NCBI RefSeq assembly: GCF_002556635.1
Contig: NZ_MWMO01000002.1
Location: 496,001-560,000, forward strand
Length of the DNA stretch: 64,000 bases
Direction of reading: 5' to 3'
DNA from: Novosphingobium sp. PC22D
GTDB lineage: Bacteria > Pseudomonadota > Alphaproteobacteria > Sphingomonadales > Sphingomonadaceae
A program made the position numbers and the translations under genes. Shown here one piece after another: positions 35,826 to 44,634 of this stretch. Every line of letters starts with the position of its first letter. Within the stretch, counting starts at the first letter, position 1. Below the pieces are notes generated by a model that did no database searches, was not told where the DNA came from, and saw only the letters and a list, made by a program, of their open reading frames with translations.

Positions 35826-37871
35826 TTACAGACCCCAGCGCAGGCCCGCCCAGAGCGTGCGCGGAACGCCGAGATCAATCGAACCGCCCGAATTGCGCGT
35901 GACGATCGACTCGTCGGTAAGATTCTCCCCACGCAACACCAGCGAAAGCCGCCCGGCCACACGCAGCTCGGCGAAGAGATCGAGCGTGGTCGCGGCGGGA
36001 AGCACCTCGGTCTCCAGATCGTCCTCGTACTGCTTGCCCACGTGCCGCACCGTCGCCGCGAGGCGCGCGCCCGGCCCCGGAACGAAAGCGACCGTCGCGC
36101 TCGCGCTGAGCGCGGGAGTCTGCGAGGGCCGCATGCCGTCAAGTTCGCGCGAGTCCCCTTCCCCGCGCACTTCCGAATCGGTCCAGGCCAGCGAACCGTC
36201 GAACCGGAACGCCCCTGCCGCAAGACCCATGTCGGCCTCGATCCCGCGCGCGACGATCGCGGGCAGATTGCGGCGCTGGCGAAGATCTTCGCCGATCGTC
36301 ACGTTGGCGATGGCGTTCTCCAACCGGTTCTCGAAGGCGGTGAGCGTGAGACTGAACCCGCTTGTCGGCGCGAACCGCACCCCGGCCTCGTAGCCTTCGA
36401 GGCGTTCGTTGCGCAGATCCGGGTTCGCCTGGGTAACGACCGGAAACACCACGAAGGGCCGGTAGAGCTCGTTGAGCGTGGGCAGGCGCAGGCCGGTGTA
36501 GGCCGCCGCGCGCAGGTGCAGGTCACCGCCGACGGCCAGGGATGCGCCGCCGCGGTAGGAGACTTGCCAGCCGCCGCGGTTCGCGTAGCGCTCGTCGATC
36601 GCCAGCATCCCCGCGGCGTCGCGCTCGACGTAGAACCCATCGCGGATGGTGTAGCGGTCCGCGCGCACGCCCCCGGTGAGAACGAGCGCGCCCGAGGTCC
36701 AGTCGCCATCGGCGAAGAGCCCGAGGTCGGTATTGGTCCCGCCCGCATTGCGCCGCGCGGTGATCGCGCCCGAAAACGCGCTATAGGCATCTTCGTAAAG
36801 CTCGCCCCGCGAGCGGCGATAGTCGACGCCGGTACGCAGGTTTACCGCTTCGCCGAGCGGTGGGCGCAGCTCGATCTTGCCGCCCAGACCCGTCGAGGGC
36901 GTGTTGCGCTGGTCGAGCACGCGGGTGAACCGGCTCGAGCTGATCACGACATTGGTGAAATTGCGCGCCTGGACATAGCCGAGCACGTCAAACTGCCAGT
37001 CGCCGCGTCCAACGAGCCGAAGGCTGGCGTCCTGCCCGCTCGACGAGCTGTCGGCGCCTTCGAAGCGCAAGGTGCGATCGTCCTCGAAGACGAGGCCGCG
37101 CGCCTGCAATTCGATGTCCGGGCCGAGCGGTGCGACGCCTCTCAGGCCGACCGACCACGAGTCGAACGCGGCGCGTGCCGTGGCGGGCACTCGCTGGTCC
37201 TTGGGCGTCGTGAAGAAGCCCTGCCCCCGGTCCCAACGTCCCGAAACGACGGCGAACCCCGAGCCGAGACGCGGCGCCACGCTCGCGCTCGCCTCGGTCT
37301 CGCCGCGCTGATTGACGAGCAGCCCCCCGCTGACCGGAGCGAGCGCGGCCGCATCAGCGCTTTCCAGCGCGATGGTGCCCGACAAGGCGCCGGCACCGAA
37401 AGGCCCCGAGCCGCCGCCACGCGTCACGCTCACGCTGCCCAGCCGCTCGGGCGCGAGCGCGGTGAACGGGACATAGCCGAAGAAGGGATCGGTCATCGGC
37501 ACGCCATCGAGCACCACGAGTGCCCGGCTGCTGGCGTTGCCGCCGAGCGCGCGCAGGGTCACGCCTTGCGCCGACGGGTTCGAGGAGCGGCTGTCGGACC
37601 GGCGGAATTGCTGGAATCCGGCAACCGAGGTGAGAACGTCCTCGATCCGGCCGGATGCGCTCGAAACGATGGCCGCGCGGTCGAGTTCGCGCGTCGAATA
37701 GGCGGGCGATCCGGGCAGCTCCTCGAGGCCGCGTCCGGTCACGACGATCTCGCCCCTGTCCGGCACGGCGCCGTCCGTGCCATCGTCCTGGCAATACCCG
37801 GCGACGGGCGAGAACAGCGCGATCAGCGCGGCCGCGAGCGGCAGACGCCTGCGAGGCGGGCAATACTTCAA
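35826..37871 (-). CDS. TonB-dependent receptor (substrate unknown)
   Basis: A 681-residue outer-membrane receptor. I chose the TTG at 37871 because GGAGA lies 5 nt upstream and it gives a compact signal peptide (PLAAALIALFSPVAGYCQ). The plug shows GEIVVTGRGLEELPGSPAY, VTLRALGGNASSRALVVLDGVPMTDPFFGYVPF and VTRGGGSGPFGAGALSGTI; the barrel has TGLRLPTLNELYRPF and ends in a Trp-Gly-Leu strand. The layout is BtuB/colicin-receptor-like. No cobalamin riboswitch or Fur-like box is visible upstream, so the ligand is open. It is not in an operon with neighbours. Confidence 0.88.
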   Translation of the reverse strand: MKYCPPRRRLPLAAALIALFSPVAGYCQDDGTDGAVPDRGEIVVTGRGLEELPGSPAYSTRELDRAAIVSSASGRIEDVLTSVAGFQQFRRSDSRSSNPSAQGVTLRALGGNASSRALVVLDGVPMTDPFFGYVPFTALAPERLGSVSVTRGGGSGPFGAGALSGTIALESADAAALAPVSGGLLVNQRGETEASASVAPRLGSGFAVVSGRWDRGQGFFTTPKDQRVPATARAAFDSWSVGLRGVAPLGPDIELQARGLVFEDDRTLRFEGADSSSSGQDASLRLVGRGDWQFDVLGYVQARNFTNVVISSSRFTRVLDQRNTPSTGLGGKIELRPPLGEAVNLRTGVDYRRSRGELYEDAYSAFSGAITARRNAGGTNTDLGLFADGDWTSGALVLTGGVRADRYTIRDGFYVERDAAGMLAIDERYANRGGWQVSYRGGASLAVGGDLHLRAAAYTGLRLPTLNELYRPFVVFPVVTQANPDLRNERLEGYEAGVRFAPTSGFSLTLTAFENRLENAIANVTIGEDLRQRRNLPAIVARGIEADMGLAAGAFRFDGSLAWTDSEVRGEGDSRELDGMRPSQTPALSASATVAFVPGPGARLAATVRHVGKQYEDDLETEVLPAATTLDLFAELRVAGRLSLVLRGENLTDESIVTRNSGGSIDLGVPRTLWAGLRWGL

Positions 37872-38022
37872 GCGATTCTCCGGTCCGCGTCGCAGCGGGC
37901 CAAAGCAAATCCGCAAGCGCGCCGCAAGGGCGGTTGTTCGCGGCCTTCCGGTCGATCACCGCGTTCGCCTCGCGGGCGCGAGCCCTCCGCCTCCCCGCAT
38001 TGCCCGACCGCGGGAAGATATG

Positions 38023-38051
38023 CCCGGTCCCGGCGCTGCGCCGGAACCGGG
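38023..38051 (-). terminator. Strong hairpin after the TorF-like porin gene
   Basis: A nearly perfect long inverted repeat (CCCGGTcCCGGCGC against GCGCCGGaACCGGG, one mismatch) begins 8 nt after the minus-strand stop at 38059. There is no T-tract, so it may act as a 3' stabilising hairpin as well. Confidence 0.5.
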
Positions 38052-38058
38052 CGGAGGG

Positions 38059-38907
38059 TCAGAAACCCGCCGAGATCGAGAACACGATCGTCGATCCGGC
38101 GATCGAGGAGCCATTCTTGGTCGAGGCGAAGTTGGGCAGCAGGTAGGCCGATTCCGACTTCGAGATGTCGGTATCGATGTATTTCGCCCCCAGCGTCACG
38201 GGTCCGAGCGCGAGGTCGGCGCCGATCGACCAGTCGAGATACTCGCCCGTCGGCGCGACGCTGGTTCCCTGCGGACCGAGTCCGTCGTTGCCGTTCGAAT
38301 AGCCGACGTGCGCGTTGAGCGAGATCGGCGTGTCGGGAATGGCGGCTCCGGCATCGAGGTAGACGTAGAGGTTGTCTTCCTTGTCGCCCGGATCGTCATA
38401 GACGCCCGCGGCTGCCGCGGCGCCGTCGAAGTACCACTTGCCGAGCGCTTCCTGCGCGGGCGCGTAGGCCATGCCCAAAGTCACTTCCGCCGGGCCGAGC
38501 GAGCCGCTCACGCTGCCGTAGAATTCGACGAAGTCCGTGGTGTCGAGGCCGCCGGGATACATGAAGTAGGTCGCGCCCACATCGACGCTGACGCCGCTCG
38601 AGATCTCGGTGGAGTAGCCCGCGTAGAGATCGAGTTCCATGTTCGCGCCGGCGAACGTGCCCCAGCCCGACAGGTTGGAGGCCCAGGCACCGCCGTAGAA
38701 GCCGCTTTCATGGCCGATCTCGATGCCGCCCTGAATCGCCATCTCCTCATCGGTGTAGGAGACTCCACGGAAGCGGTAGTCCGAAACGAGCGCCACTTCG
38801 GCGGATACGGTGATCGGACCGGGAACTTCGGTCTGCGCATGGGCCGCCACGGATGCCAGGCATGCGACAGCCAGCGCCGACGCCGCGGCTAGGATGGTCT
38901 TGGTCAT
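38059..38907 (-). CDS. TorF-like putative outer-membrane porin
   Basis: A 282-residue beta-barrel protein with a signal peptide ending ASVAAHAQ (residue 25). The first strand VSAEVALVSDYRFRGVSYTDEEMAIQGGIE is the hallmark of the TorF family (gcw_chp type), and alternating aromatic/Gly strands run to a terminal Phe (SISAGF). These proteins are thought to be outer-membrane channels but their cargo is unknown. The start at 38907 has GAGGG 9 nt upstream. It follows the carbonic anhydrase-SulP operon across a terminator, so it is independently expressed. Confidence 0.82.
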   Translation of the reverse strand: MTKTILAAASALAVACLASVAAHAQTEVPGPITVSAEVALVSDYRFRGVSYTDEEMAIQGGIEIGHESGFYGGAWASNLSGWGTFAGANMELDLYAGYSTEISSGVSVDVGATYFMYPGGLDTTDFVEFYGSVSGSLGPAEVTLGMAYAPAQEALGKWYFDGAAAAAGVYDDPGDKEDNLYVYLDAGAAIPDTPISLNAHVGYSNGNDGLGPQGTSVAPTGEYLDWSIGADLALGPVTLGAKYIDTDISKSESAYLLPNFASTKNGSSIAGSTIVFSISAGF

Positions 38908-39071
38908 TGTTGGAACGCCCTCATGTTGCTGTTGCTTTGCGTTCCGTCCTGCGGCCGACCCGCCAGTGCAGCTTCTTGGCAACACTGTGTCGGATCGGCC
39001 ATTGCAGGCTATGCATCGAACATGTCGTGAGGCTGTCGTTCGCGTAACAAACTGTTGCCACGCCGCTGACA

Positions 39072-39106
39072 GAAAAATGGGCGGCCTTGCTGTTGCAAGA
39101 CCGCCC
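39072..39106 (-). terminator. Rho-independent terminator of the carbonic anhydrase-SulP operon
   Basis: A 12-bp stem with one C-A mismatch (GGGCGG-C-CTTGC / GCAAG-A-CCGCCC, TGTT loop) is followed on the minus strand by ATTTTTC. It lies 59 nt after the SulP stop. This is the best-formed terminator in the window. Confidence 0.75.
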
Positions 39107-39164
39107 CAGGGGTTGGAGACCAGGTGTGAGGGTGCCCGGCCGCCAGGTAGACTGTATTGCGAGG

Positions 39165-40703
39165 TCAGGTCGCGAGAGGCAGCGGCCGCAGCACATTGGC
39201 GGGGCCGCTGATCCGGTCGCTTTGACCGCTCTTGCGACGACGGTTGATCCATTCGCTCAGCGTCTCGGCCGTGGTGTGGTCGATCGCGCTCACCGCGCCG
39301 AGATCGAGATGCACCGGCCGGTCGGCGGGCTGACTCTCGAGCACCTTGTTGAGGCGCGGCAGGCCGACGAACGTCGCCGCGCCGTCGAGCCGGACCAGGC
39401 GCTGCTCGCCCTCGTCGTTCTCGTGAACCTTGAGGCGCAGGTTCTTGAGGTGCGGCAGCAGTTCGACGACCGAAAGCGCGAGGCCGACGAGAACGCCGGT
39501 CAGGAGGTCGGTGGTCACGACAAGGATGAAGGTGACCGCCCAGATCGTCGCGGGGAGCAGACCATGCGCCTTGAACAGATGCCGGACGTGCTTGAGGCTC
39601 ACCAGGCGCCAGCCGGTAACGACCAGCACGCCGCCGAGCGCCGCCATCGGCACTTCGCGAAGCAGCCACGGCAGCAGCGCGACGAATCCGAGAATCCACA
39701 CGCCGTGGATGATGGTCGAAAGCCGCGTCCGCGCACCGGCCTGCACATTCGCCGAGCTTCGCACGATCACGCCGGTCATCGGCAGCGCGCCGACGACGCC
39801 GCACAGGAAGTTGCCGATGCCCTGCGCGCTGAGTTCCTTGTCGTACTTGGTACGGACGCCGTCGTGCATGCGGTCGACCGCGGCGGCCGACAGCAGCGTC
39901 TCGGCGCTGGCGATGAAGGCGATCGCGACCGCCGCGACGATCAGCGCGGGACTTGCCAGCGGGGCGAACCATGCGAGGCTCGTCGGCAGATCGAAGGCGG
40001 ACCCGATCGAATCGGGCACCTCGATGCGCGACACGCCGAAATCGAACGCCCAGGCGACCAGCGTCGCGGCGACGACGCCGAGCAGAGCGCCGGGCACGAG
40101 GGCCATCGACTTGGGCCGGACTTTCTCCCAGCCGAGCATGATCGCGATCGTCAGTCCGCCGATCAGAAGCGCCAGCTCGGTGGCGGCGATGTCGCTGAAA
40201 TCGAGGCCGAGAATGCGCGCGGGCATCATCGCGATATTCTCAAGCCCGCTGGAGAGCGGGGACTCGTCGAACAGGATGTGGAATTGTCCGATCACGATCA
40301 GCGCGCCGATGCCCGCGAGCATGCCGTGAACGACGGCGGGACTGATCGCGCGGAAGAGCCCGCCCAGCTTCATCGCACCGGCAATGAGCTGGAGCACGCC
40401 GGCGAGCAGAAGCACCGGACCGAGCGCCTCGAGTCCGTTCTCGCGAACGAACTCGAAAACGATGACGGCAAGGCCCGCCGCCGGTCCGGAAACCTGCAAC
40501 GGCGAGCCCGCGAAAAGGCCGACGACGATGCCGCCGATGATGCCCGTCACGAGGCCCTTTTCGGGCGGAACGCCCGAAGCGATCGCGATCCCCATGCACA
40601 AGGGCATCGCCACCAGGAACACGACGATCGAGGCGGTGAAGTCGCGGCCGATGTGTGCGAACGGTCCGGTGCGCGGCTGCGCGGCTGCGGCGTCCGGCGT
40701 CAT
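39165..40703 (-). CDS. SulP family anion transporter, probable bicarbonate transporter
   Basis: A 512-residue inner-membrane protein with about 12-14 helices and a C-terminal STAS domain (about 430-500, with DLGAVSAIDHTTAETL). SulP signatures are present: PLCMGIAIASGVPPEKGLVTGIIGG, a substrate-site SGPAAGLAVIVFEFV segment, and FLCGVVGALPMTGVIVRSSANVQAGART. The start overlaps the stop of a beta-carbonic anhydrase (ATGA at 40700-40703), and this fusion-like coupling with carbonic anhydrase is typical of BicA-like sodium-bicarbonate importers. Sulfate or dicarboxylate remains possible. A rho-independent terminator follows. Confidence 0.9.
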   Translation of the reverse strand: MTPDAAAAQPRTGPFAHIGRDFTASIVVFLVAMPLCMGIAIASGVPPEKGLVTGIIGGIVVGLFAGSPLQVSGPAAGLAVIVFEFVRENGLEALGPVLLLAGVLQLIAGAMKLGGLFRAISPAVVHGMLAGIGALIVIGQFHILFDESPLSSGLENIAMMPARILGLDFSDIAATELALLIGGLTIAIMLGWEKVRPKSMALVPGALLGVVAATLVAWAFDFGVSRIEVPDSIGSAFDLPTSLAWFAPLASPALIVAAVAIAFIASAETLLSAAAVDRMHDGVRTKYDKELSAQGIGNFLCGVVGALPMTGVIVRSSANVQAGARTRLSTIIHGVWILGFVALLPWLLREVPMAALGGVLVVTGWRLVSLKHVRHLFKAHGLLPATIWAVTFILVVTTDLLTGVLVGLALSVVELLPHLKNLRLKVHENDEGEQRLVRLDGAATFVGLPRLNKVLESQPADRPVHLDLGAVSAIDHTTAETLSEWINRRRKSGQSDRISGPANVLRPLPLAT

Positions 40704-41389
40704 TCCGCCGCCTCGGCGAATTCGGTGGCGACGCGCGAGCGGGCGGGAAGCGCGACGGGAAGATCGCGATCCGCGCGCAGCGGAACGAACTCGCCGCTAT
40801 CGCCCTCAAGCCCGAGGACCTGGCCGGCGTGGATGTCGACGAACCAGCCATGGAGCGTAACCGCGCCCGAGGCGATCGCCGCCGCCACGGAGGGATGCGT
40901 GCGCAAGTGGCTGATCTGGGCGATGATGTTCTCGAGGGTGATCGCGCGCACCCGTTCGCCGCCCTCAAGATGGCCGTGGCAATTGCTGACGATGTGCTCG
41001 GCCGCCGCGCCGTGACGCAGCCAGGCTGCGACATTCGGCATCTTTTCGAGGCCGGTCGGATCGCTCAGCGCCTTCATCGCGCCGCAGTCGGAGTGACCGC
41101 ACACGATAATGTCGCTGACGCCGAGCGCGGCCACCGCGTACTCGACCGTCGAGGTCACGCCGCCGTTCATCGTCGCATAGGGCGGAACGATATTGCCGGC
41201 ATTGCGGCACACGAACAGGTCGCCGGGCTGCGCCTGGACGATATGCTCGGGCACGATGCGCGAATCCGCGCAGGAGATGATGAGCGCCTTGGGCGACTGT
41301 CCGTGCTGGGCCAGCTTGCCGTACAGTTCACCGTTCGACGGGTAGATCGAGGTTTCGAAGTGGAATACTCGTCCGATGAGCTCGTTCAC
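40700..41389 (-). CDS. Beta-carbonic anhydrase
   Basis: A 229-residue beta-class enzyme. Zinc ligands are Cys40 (SCADSR, with Asp42-Arg44 dyad), His99 and Cys102 (CGHSDCG). It interconverts CO2 and bicarbonate. The GTG at 41389 (VNELIGRVFHFE) was chosen because GGAAGG lies 8 nt upstream; the ATG at 41413 leaves a poorer ribosome site and extra residues. Its stop overlaps the SulP transporter start, so bicarbonate taken up and CO2 hydration are coupled. A Crp-like palindrome lies 31-48 nt upstream of the start. Confidence 0.93.
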   Translation of the reverse strand: MNELIGRVFHFETSIYPSNGELYGKLAQHGQSPKALIISCADSRIVPEHIVQAQPGDLFVCRNAGNIVPPYATMNGGVTSTVEYAVAALGVSDIIVCGHSDCGAMKALSDPTGLEKMPNVAAWLRHGAAAEHIVSNCHGHLEGGERVRAITLENIIAQISHLRTHPSVAAAIASGAVTLHGWFVDIHAGQVLGLEGDSGEFVPLRADRDLPVALPARSRVATEFAEAAE

Positions 41390-41419
41390 GTGTGTCACCT
41401 TCCAATGTTGCATCTGCGG

Positions 41420-41437
41420 CGGTGATCAGGATCACCG
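41420..41437. promoter_or_regulatory. Crp/Fnr-type palindrome upstream of the carbonic anhydrase gene
   Basis: CGGTGATCAGGATCACCG has 8-bp perfect arms around AG and fits GTGA-N6-TCAC. Its 12-bp core is the reverse complement of the core of the FNR box before cyoA. It lies 31-48 nt before the GTG start, so a position at or just after the promoter, giving repression, is as likely as activation. Confidence 0.6.
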
Positions 41438-41528
41438 CGTATGTGCTTGAGGTAGGTGCCAAGCTTGTCCGGCCTCGTTCGACTCTGTTACGAAGTTTTG
41501 CCGCAACGCAACACGGCGCTCGCCCGGC

Positions 41529-42854
41529 TCAGTCCGCCGCGAGCGGAAGCCTGATGGTCGCGCGCAGACCGCCCTCGGCGCGATTGCGCAGATCGAAGGT
41601 GCCGCCGTCCATGCGGATCGCCTTGCGCACGATCGGCAGGCCCAGCCCCATGCCCGGCGTGTCGCGCGCGCGCGAGGCGTCGAGTCTGACGAAGGGCTGA
41701 AGCGCGTCGCTGATCCGGTCCTCGGGAATGCCGGGGCCGTCGTCCTCGACGACGATTTCGGCGGCCCCGCCGTCACGCCGGGCAAACACACGAACATTGC
41801 CGCCGTAATGAAGCGCGTTCTCGATGAGGTTCGAAAGCGCGCGACGGATCGCGACCGGACGCGCGACCACCTCTAGATGCGGCGTGCCGGTGAAGCTCGC
41901 GTCGGCTCCCGCGTCGGCGGCTGTATCGACGAGCGTTTCGGCCATCACCGAAAGGTCCACCCGCGCCGCCGGGATGTTGCGTCCGTCGCTGTCGACATAG
42001 GCCTGGATCGACTCGAGCAGCATGCGCATTTCGTCGAGATCGTGGCGGATGCCCTCGCGCAGCTCGGGGTCGATCGTGTCGCTGTCGAGCCGCAGGTTGA
42101 TGCGCGAGAGCGGCGTCTTGAGATCGTGGCCGATCGCCAGCATCGTCTGGGTGCGATCGGTCAGCGACTGGTGGATGCGATCCTGCATGTCGTTGAGCGC
42201 GCGGATCAGCGCGCGCAGTTCGTCCGGCCCGCGCTCGGGCACCGGTTCGGGGGGCCCCGAACCGAGCTGCCGCGTCGCGCCGATGAGGTTGCGCAAGGGT
42301 TTCAGCGTCGCGCTCAGCAGCAGCCAGGCGAGCGCGACGAGCAGCAAGGTCGGCAGGATCATGCTGGCGAGCCGACCGGCGGTGAGCGTCCAGGCGGCAT
42401 TGGCATGAGTCTGGAAACGCAGCACGCTGCCGTCGGAAAGCTGGATCGAGCCGCCGATATTGCCGCGGCCGGGCACTTCCTCGAGATGCAGTTCGAGATC
42501 GGCGAGCGCGAGTTCGGGGGCGTATTCGATGACCTGGGCGCGCAGATTGGCGAGGCCGAGCGAACCCCTGCCGCGATCCGTGGGTGGGCTCAGTCGTAGC
42601 GAGAACCGCCGCGTACTCAGCAGATCGGCGACATCGGCGCGCTCCGGCCCGGGTGTTCGTTCGAGCGTTCGCGTCGCGAGGACCAGATTTTCGGCAATCC
42701 GCTCGGCATCGTCGCGCCGAAGCTGGAACGAGTTCGCCCGCTCGAACAGCAGCGAATTGGCGATCACGTCGACGACGATCACCAGAAGGAGGACGGCGAG
42801 CAGGCGTTCGGGCAGACCGAGCCTGCGGAAGAGTCGGACTGTCCGCTTGATCAT
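41529..42854 (-). CDS. EnvZ-like sensor histidine kinase
   Basis: A 441-residue membrane kinase: helices near 15-33 and 165-185 enclose a ~130-residue periplasmic domain, then a HAMP linker (KPLRNLIGATRQLG), the H-box AIGHDLKTPLSRI, and the ATP-binding domain (NLIENALHYGG, EDDGPGIPEDR, GMGLGLPIVRKAI). The short GHDLKTPLSR H-box is EnvZ/PfeS-like. It starts 16 nt after the response regulator on the same strand, so they form a pair. Its stimulus is unknown; carbonic anhydrase downstream (39-41 kb) is a separate unit but a candidate target. Confidence 0.9.
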   Translation of the reverse strand: MIKRTVRLFRRLGLPERLLAVLLLVIVVDVIANSLLFERANSFQLRRDDAERIAENLVLATRTLERTPGPERADVADLLSTRRFSLRLSPPTDRGRGSLGLANLRAQVIEYAPELALADLELHLEEVPGRGNIGGSIQLSDGSVLRFQTHANAAWTLTAGRLASMILPTLLLVALAWLLLSATLKPLRNLIGATRQLGSGPPEPVPERGPDELRALIRALNDMQDRIHQSLTDRTQTMLAIGHDLKTPLSRINLRLDSDTIDPELREGIRHDLDEMRMLLESIQAYVDSDGRNIPAARVDLSVMAETLVDTAADAGADASFTGTPHLEVVARPVAIRRALSNLIENALHYGGNVRVFARRDGGAAEIVVEDDGPGIPEDRISDALQPFVRLDASRARDTPGMGLGLPIVRKAIRMDGGTFDLRNRAEGGLRATIRLPLAAD

Positions 42855-42870
42855 CGTCGCGAGGGATACA

Positions 42871-43638
42871 TCAGGCGCGCGTCACCTCTGCGCGGAACAT
42901 GTAGCCGACGCCGCGCACCGTCACGATCGGCGCCTCGCCGCTTTCGGACTGGAGCTTGCGCCGCAGCCGGCTGACAAGCACGTCGATGCTGCGGTCCGAG
43001 CTGTCGCCGATCCGCGAGCGCGACAACTCGAGCAGGCGCTCGCGGCCGAGGACGCGCTGGGGATAGCCGAGAAAGGTCGCCAGAAGATCGAACTCGGCTC
43101 CGGTCAGGTCGACGATCGCGCCGCTGGGCGAACGCAGTTCGCGCCGGACCAGCGAGACGTGCCAGCCATCGAAGCTCACCGCGTCCGATGGCTGCCCCTC
43201 ATTCCCGGGCTCGCCGCCGATCTCGACCCCGCCGCCGCGACGCAGGACCGCGCCGACGCGAGCAGCCAGTTCGCGCGTGCTGAAAGGCTTCGCGAGGTAG
43301 TCGTCCGCCCCGAGTTCGATACCCAGGACCCGATCCTCCTCACCGCCGCGCGCGCTGATGAAGATGATGGGAATGTCGCTTTCGCGGCGCAGCTTGCGGA
43401 ACAGATCGAAGCCGTTGGTGCCGGGCAGCATGATGTCGAGCACGATCAGATGAACCGTGTTCTCGCGCAAGGTGACCCACATTTCCGCGCCCGTCGCGGC
43501 CGACAAGACATTGTAGCCGCTTTGCCGCAGCGAGCGCGAAGTCAGCGTGCGCAGCGCTCCATCGTCCTCGACGAGAAGCACGGTCCGCGGCGAACTGGCG
43601 GCATCGAGCGGCAGGCGTGAGGGGTTGGCAACCGTCAT
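42871..43638 (-). CDS. OmpR family response regulator
   Basis: A 255-residue two-domain regulator. The receiver has VLLVEDDG, phospho-Asp in LIVLDIMLPG, ISA and LAKPFSTREL; a linker joins it to a winged-helix DNA-binding domain (about 150-250) with LTGAEFDLLATFLGYPQRVLGRERLLEL and RSIDVLVSRLRRKL, then the VRGVGYMF wing. It pairs with the kinase gene 16 nt downstream. An inverted repeat (43673-43699) lies 35 nt upstream of its start and may be part of its control region. Confidence 0.92.
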   Translation of the reverse strand: MTVANPSRLPLDAASSPRTVLLVEDDGALRTLTSRSLRQSGYNVLSAATGAEMWVTLRENTVHLIVLDIMLPGTNGFDLFRKLRRESDIPIIFISARGGEEDRVLGIELGADDYLAKPFSTRELAARVGAVLRRGGGVEIGGEPGNEGQPSDAVSFDGWHVSLVRRELRSPSGAIVDLTGAEFDLLATFLGYPQRVLGRERLLELSRSRIGDSSDRSIDVLVSRLRRKLQSESGEAPIVTVRGVGYMFRAEVTRA

Positions 43639-43672
43639 CGTTCAGTTTCTGTCTCTGCTTCATATAAGTCTG

Positions 43673-43699
43673 CCCGCACGGCCTTTCAAACCGTGCGGG
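43673..43699. repeat. Perfect 9-bp inverted repeat upstream of the ompR-like gene
   Basis: CCCGCACGG (43673-43681) and CCGTGCGGG (43691-43699) are exact complements around a 9-nt spacer. No T-tract follows. It may be an operator or a leader hairpin of the response regulator gene. Confidence 0.6.
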
Positions 43700-43864
43700 T
43701 TAAGCCCGCGGCAGTCTCCTGAACACGCCGACGGCCCCTGCCGCGGCCCGGAGGCGAGGTCAATCACGCACCCGCGGCATGTTCACCCTGCAAGCGCGGG
43801 CATGGCGAGCGCCAAGGCCTCGAGCTCGTCAGACTGGCCAGAATGTCCAGGGTCCGCCGCAGGC

Positions 43865-44158
43865 TCAGGGCGCGACTTCGCGATCGGTCGATTCCTCGTG
43901 GCCACTGCGGGCCAGAGCCTCACGCTCTAGCTGCTCGAGCTTGGCCGCGTGAAGGCGGCACGAGCGGCCCTTGTGGGGATCGGGATGGCAGCCGGTAGCG
44001 CTGACGCGAACCTTGCCGCTCTTCTCGGAGGCGGGAGCGACGTGATGGCCCTTGAGGTGGGCCAGCGTGTCCGGCCCGTAAGCAAGCGTTGCCGGGGCGA
44101 TGGGCGCGGCCGGCTGCGCGGCGGCCGCCGAAAGGGCGATCAGGACTGCAGAAATCAT
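43865..44158 (-). CDS. Small exported hypothetical protein
   Basis: A 97-residue protein with a short signal peptide (MISAVLIALSAAAAQPA). The mature part is hydrophilic with His, Lys and Glu, and one Cys pair (TGCHPDPHKGRSC) that could form a disulfide or bind metal. The start at 44158 has CGGAGT 6-8 nt upstream; a longer frame to 44269 has no family resemblance. No recognised domain. It stands alone upstream of the two-component genes and faces the opposite direction to nothing clear, so its role is unknown. Confidence 0.55.
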   Translation of the reverse strand: MISAVLIALSAAAAQPAAPIAPATLAYGPDTLAHLKGHHVAPASEKSGKVRVSATGCHPDPHKGRSCRLHAAKLEQLEREALARSGHEESTDREVAP

Positions 44159-44634
44159 CGGATACTCCGTAATGGATTGCTGCAGACAGATATGCGGTCG
44201 CCACGTTGCGCGGCTCCGTCGTGCCTGTGACGAAATGTTGCTCGCCATTGTCACTTGTGTAGTCGCCACCGAAACCGATCCTGGCGGTCACCCGTATCGC
44301 GACCAGGCGGCTGCCCGTGCAGGGCTAGCGACGAACCCTCGGCAGGGATTTGCGCAATGATCCGGATAGACAAGGCGATCGCGATGGGTCGGCGGCGGAA
44401 CCTCCAAGGGATCTTCCCCCAACGCTGCCGGACCGGCCCGTATTGGCCCGGCAGCGCCGGGGGAAGCTCAACCCACGGATGCTCCGGGGCACTCGCGGGC
44501 AAGGAGCGCAATCGACTGCTCCTCTTGGGAGCACGCACAGCAGACTGCCACGGCTGCGCCCGAACAGGAAATCATTTCGTCACGCGCTCCGTCGATTTCC
44601 GGCAAGGCGCGCCGGAGCCGCCGTGGCGCGATCC
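44159..44634. other. Intergenic region without supported gene
   Basis: About 475 nt. Overlapping open frames on both strands have no ribosome site, no motif and atypical composition. I see no tRNA or riboswitch. It contains the promoter side of the small exported protein at 43865. Confidence 0.5.

Noticed and set aside
37872..38058. Possible cobalamin riboswitch before the TonB receptor at 35826
   Set aside because: None of the conserved B12-box elements is present; the region mainly holds the hairpin of the porin gene.
43673..43699. Inverted repeat as a terminator
   Set aside because: No gene ends just before it in a suitable direction and there is no T-tract; kept only as an inverted repeat.
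44251..44538. Open frames on both strands in the 44.2-44.6 kb gap
   Set aside because: No ribosome site, no family features, and they overlap each other on opposite strands.
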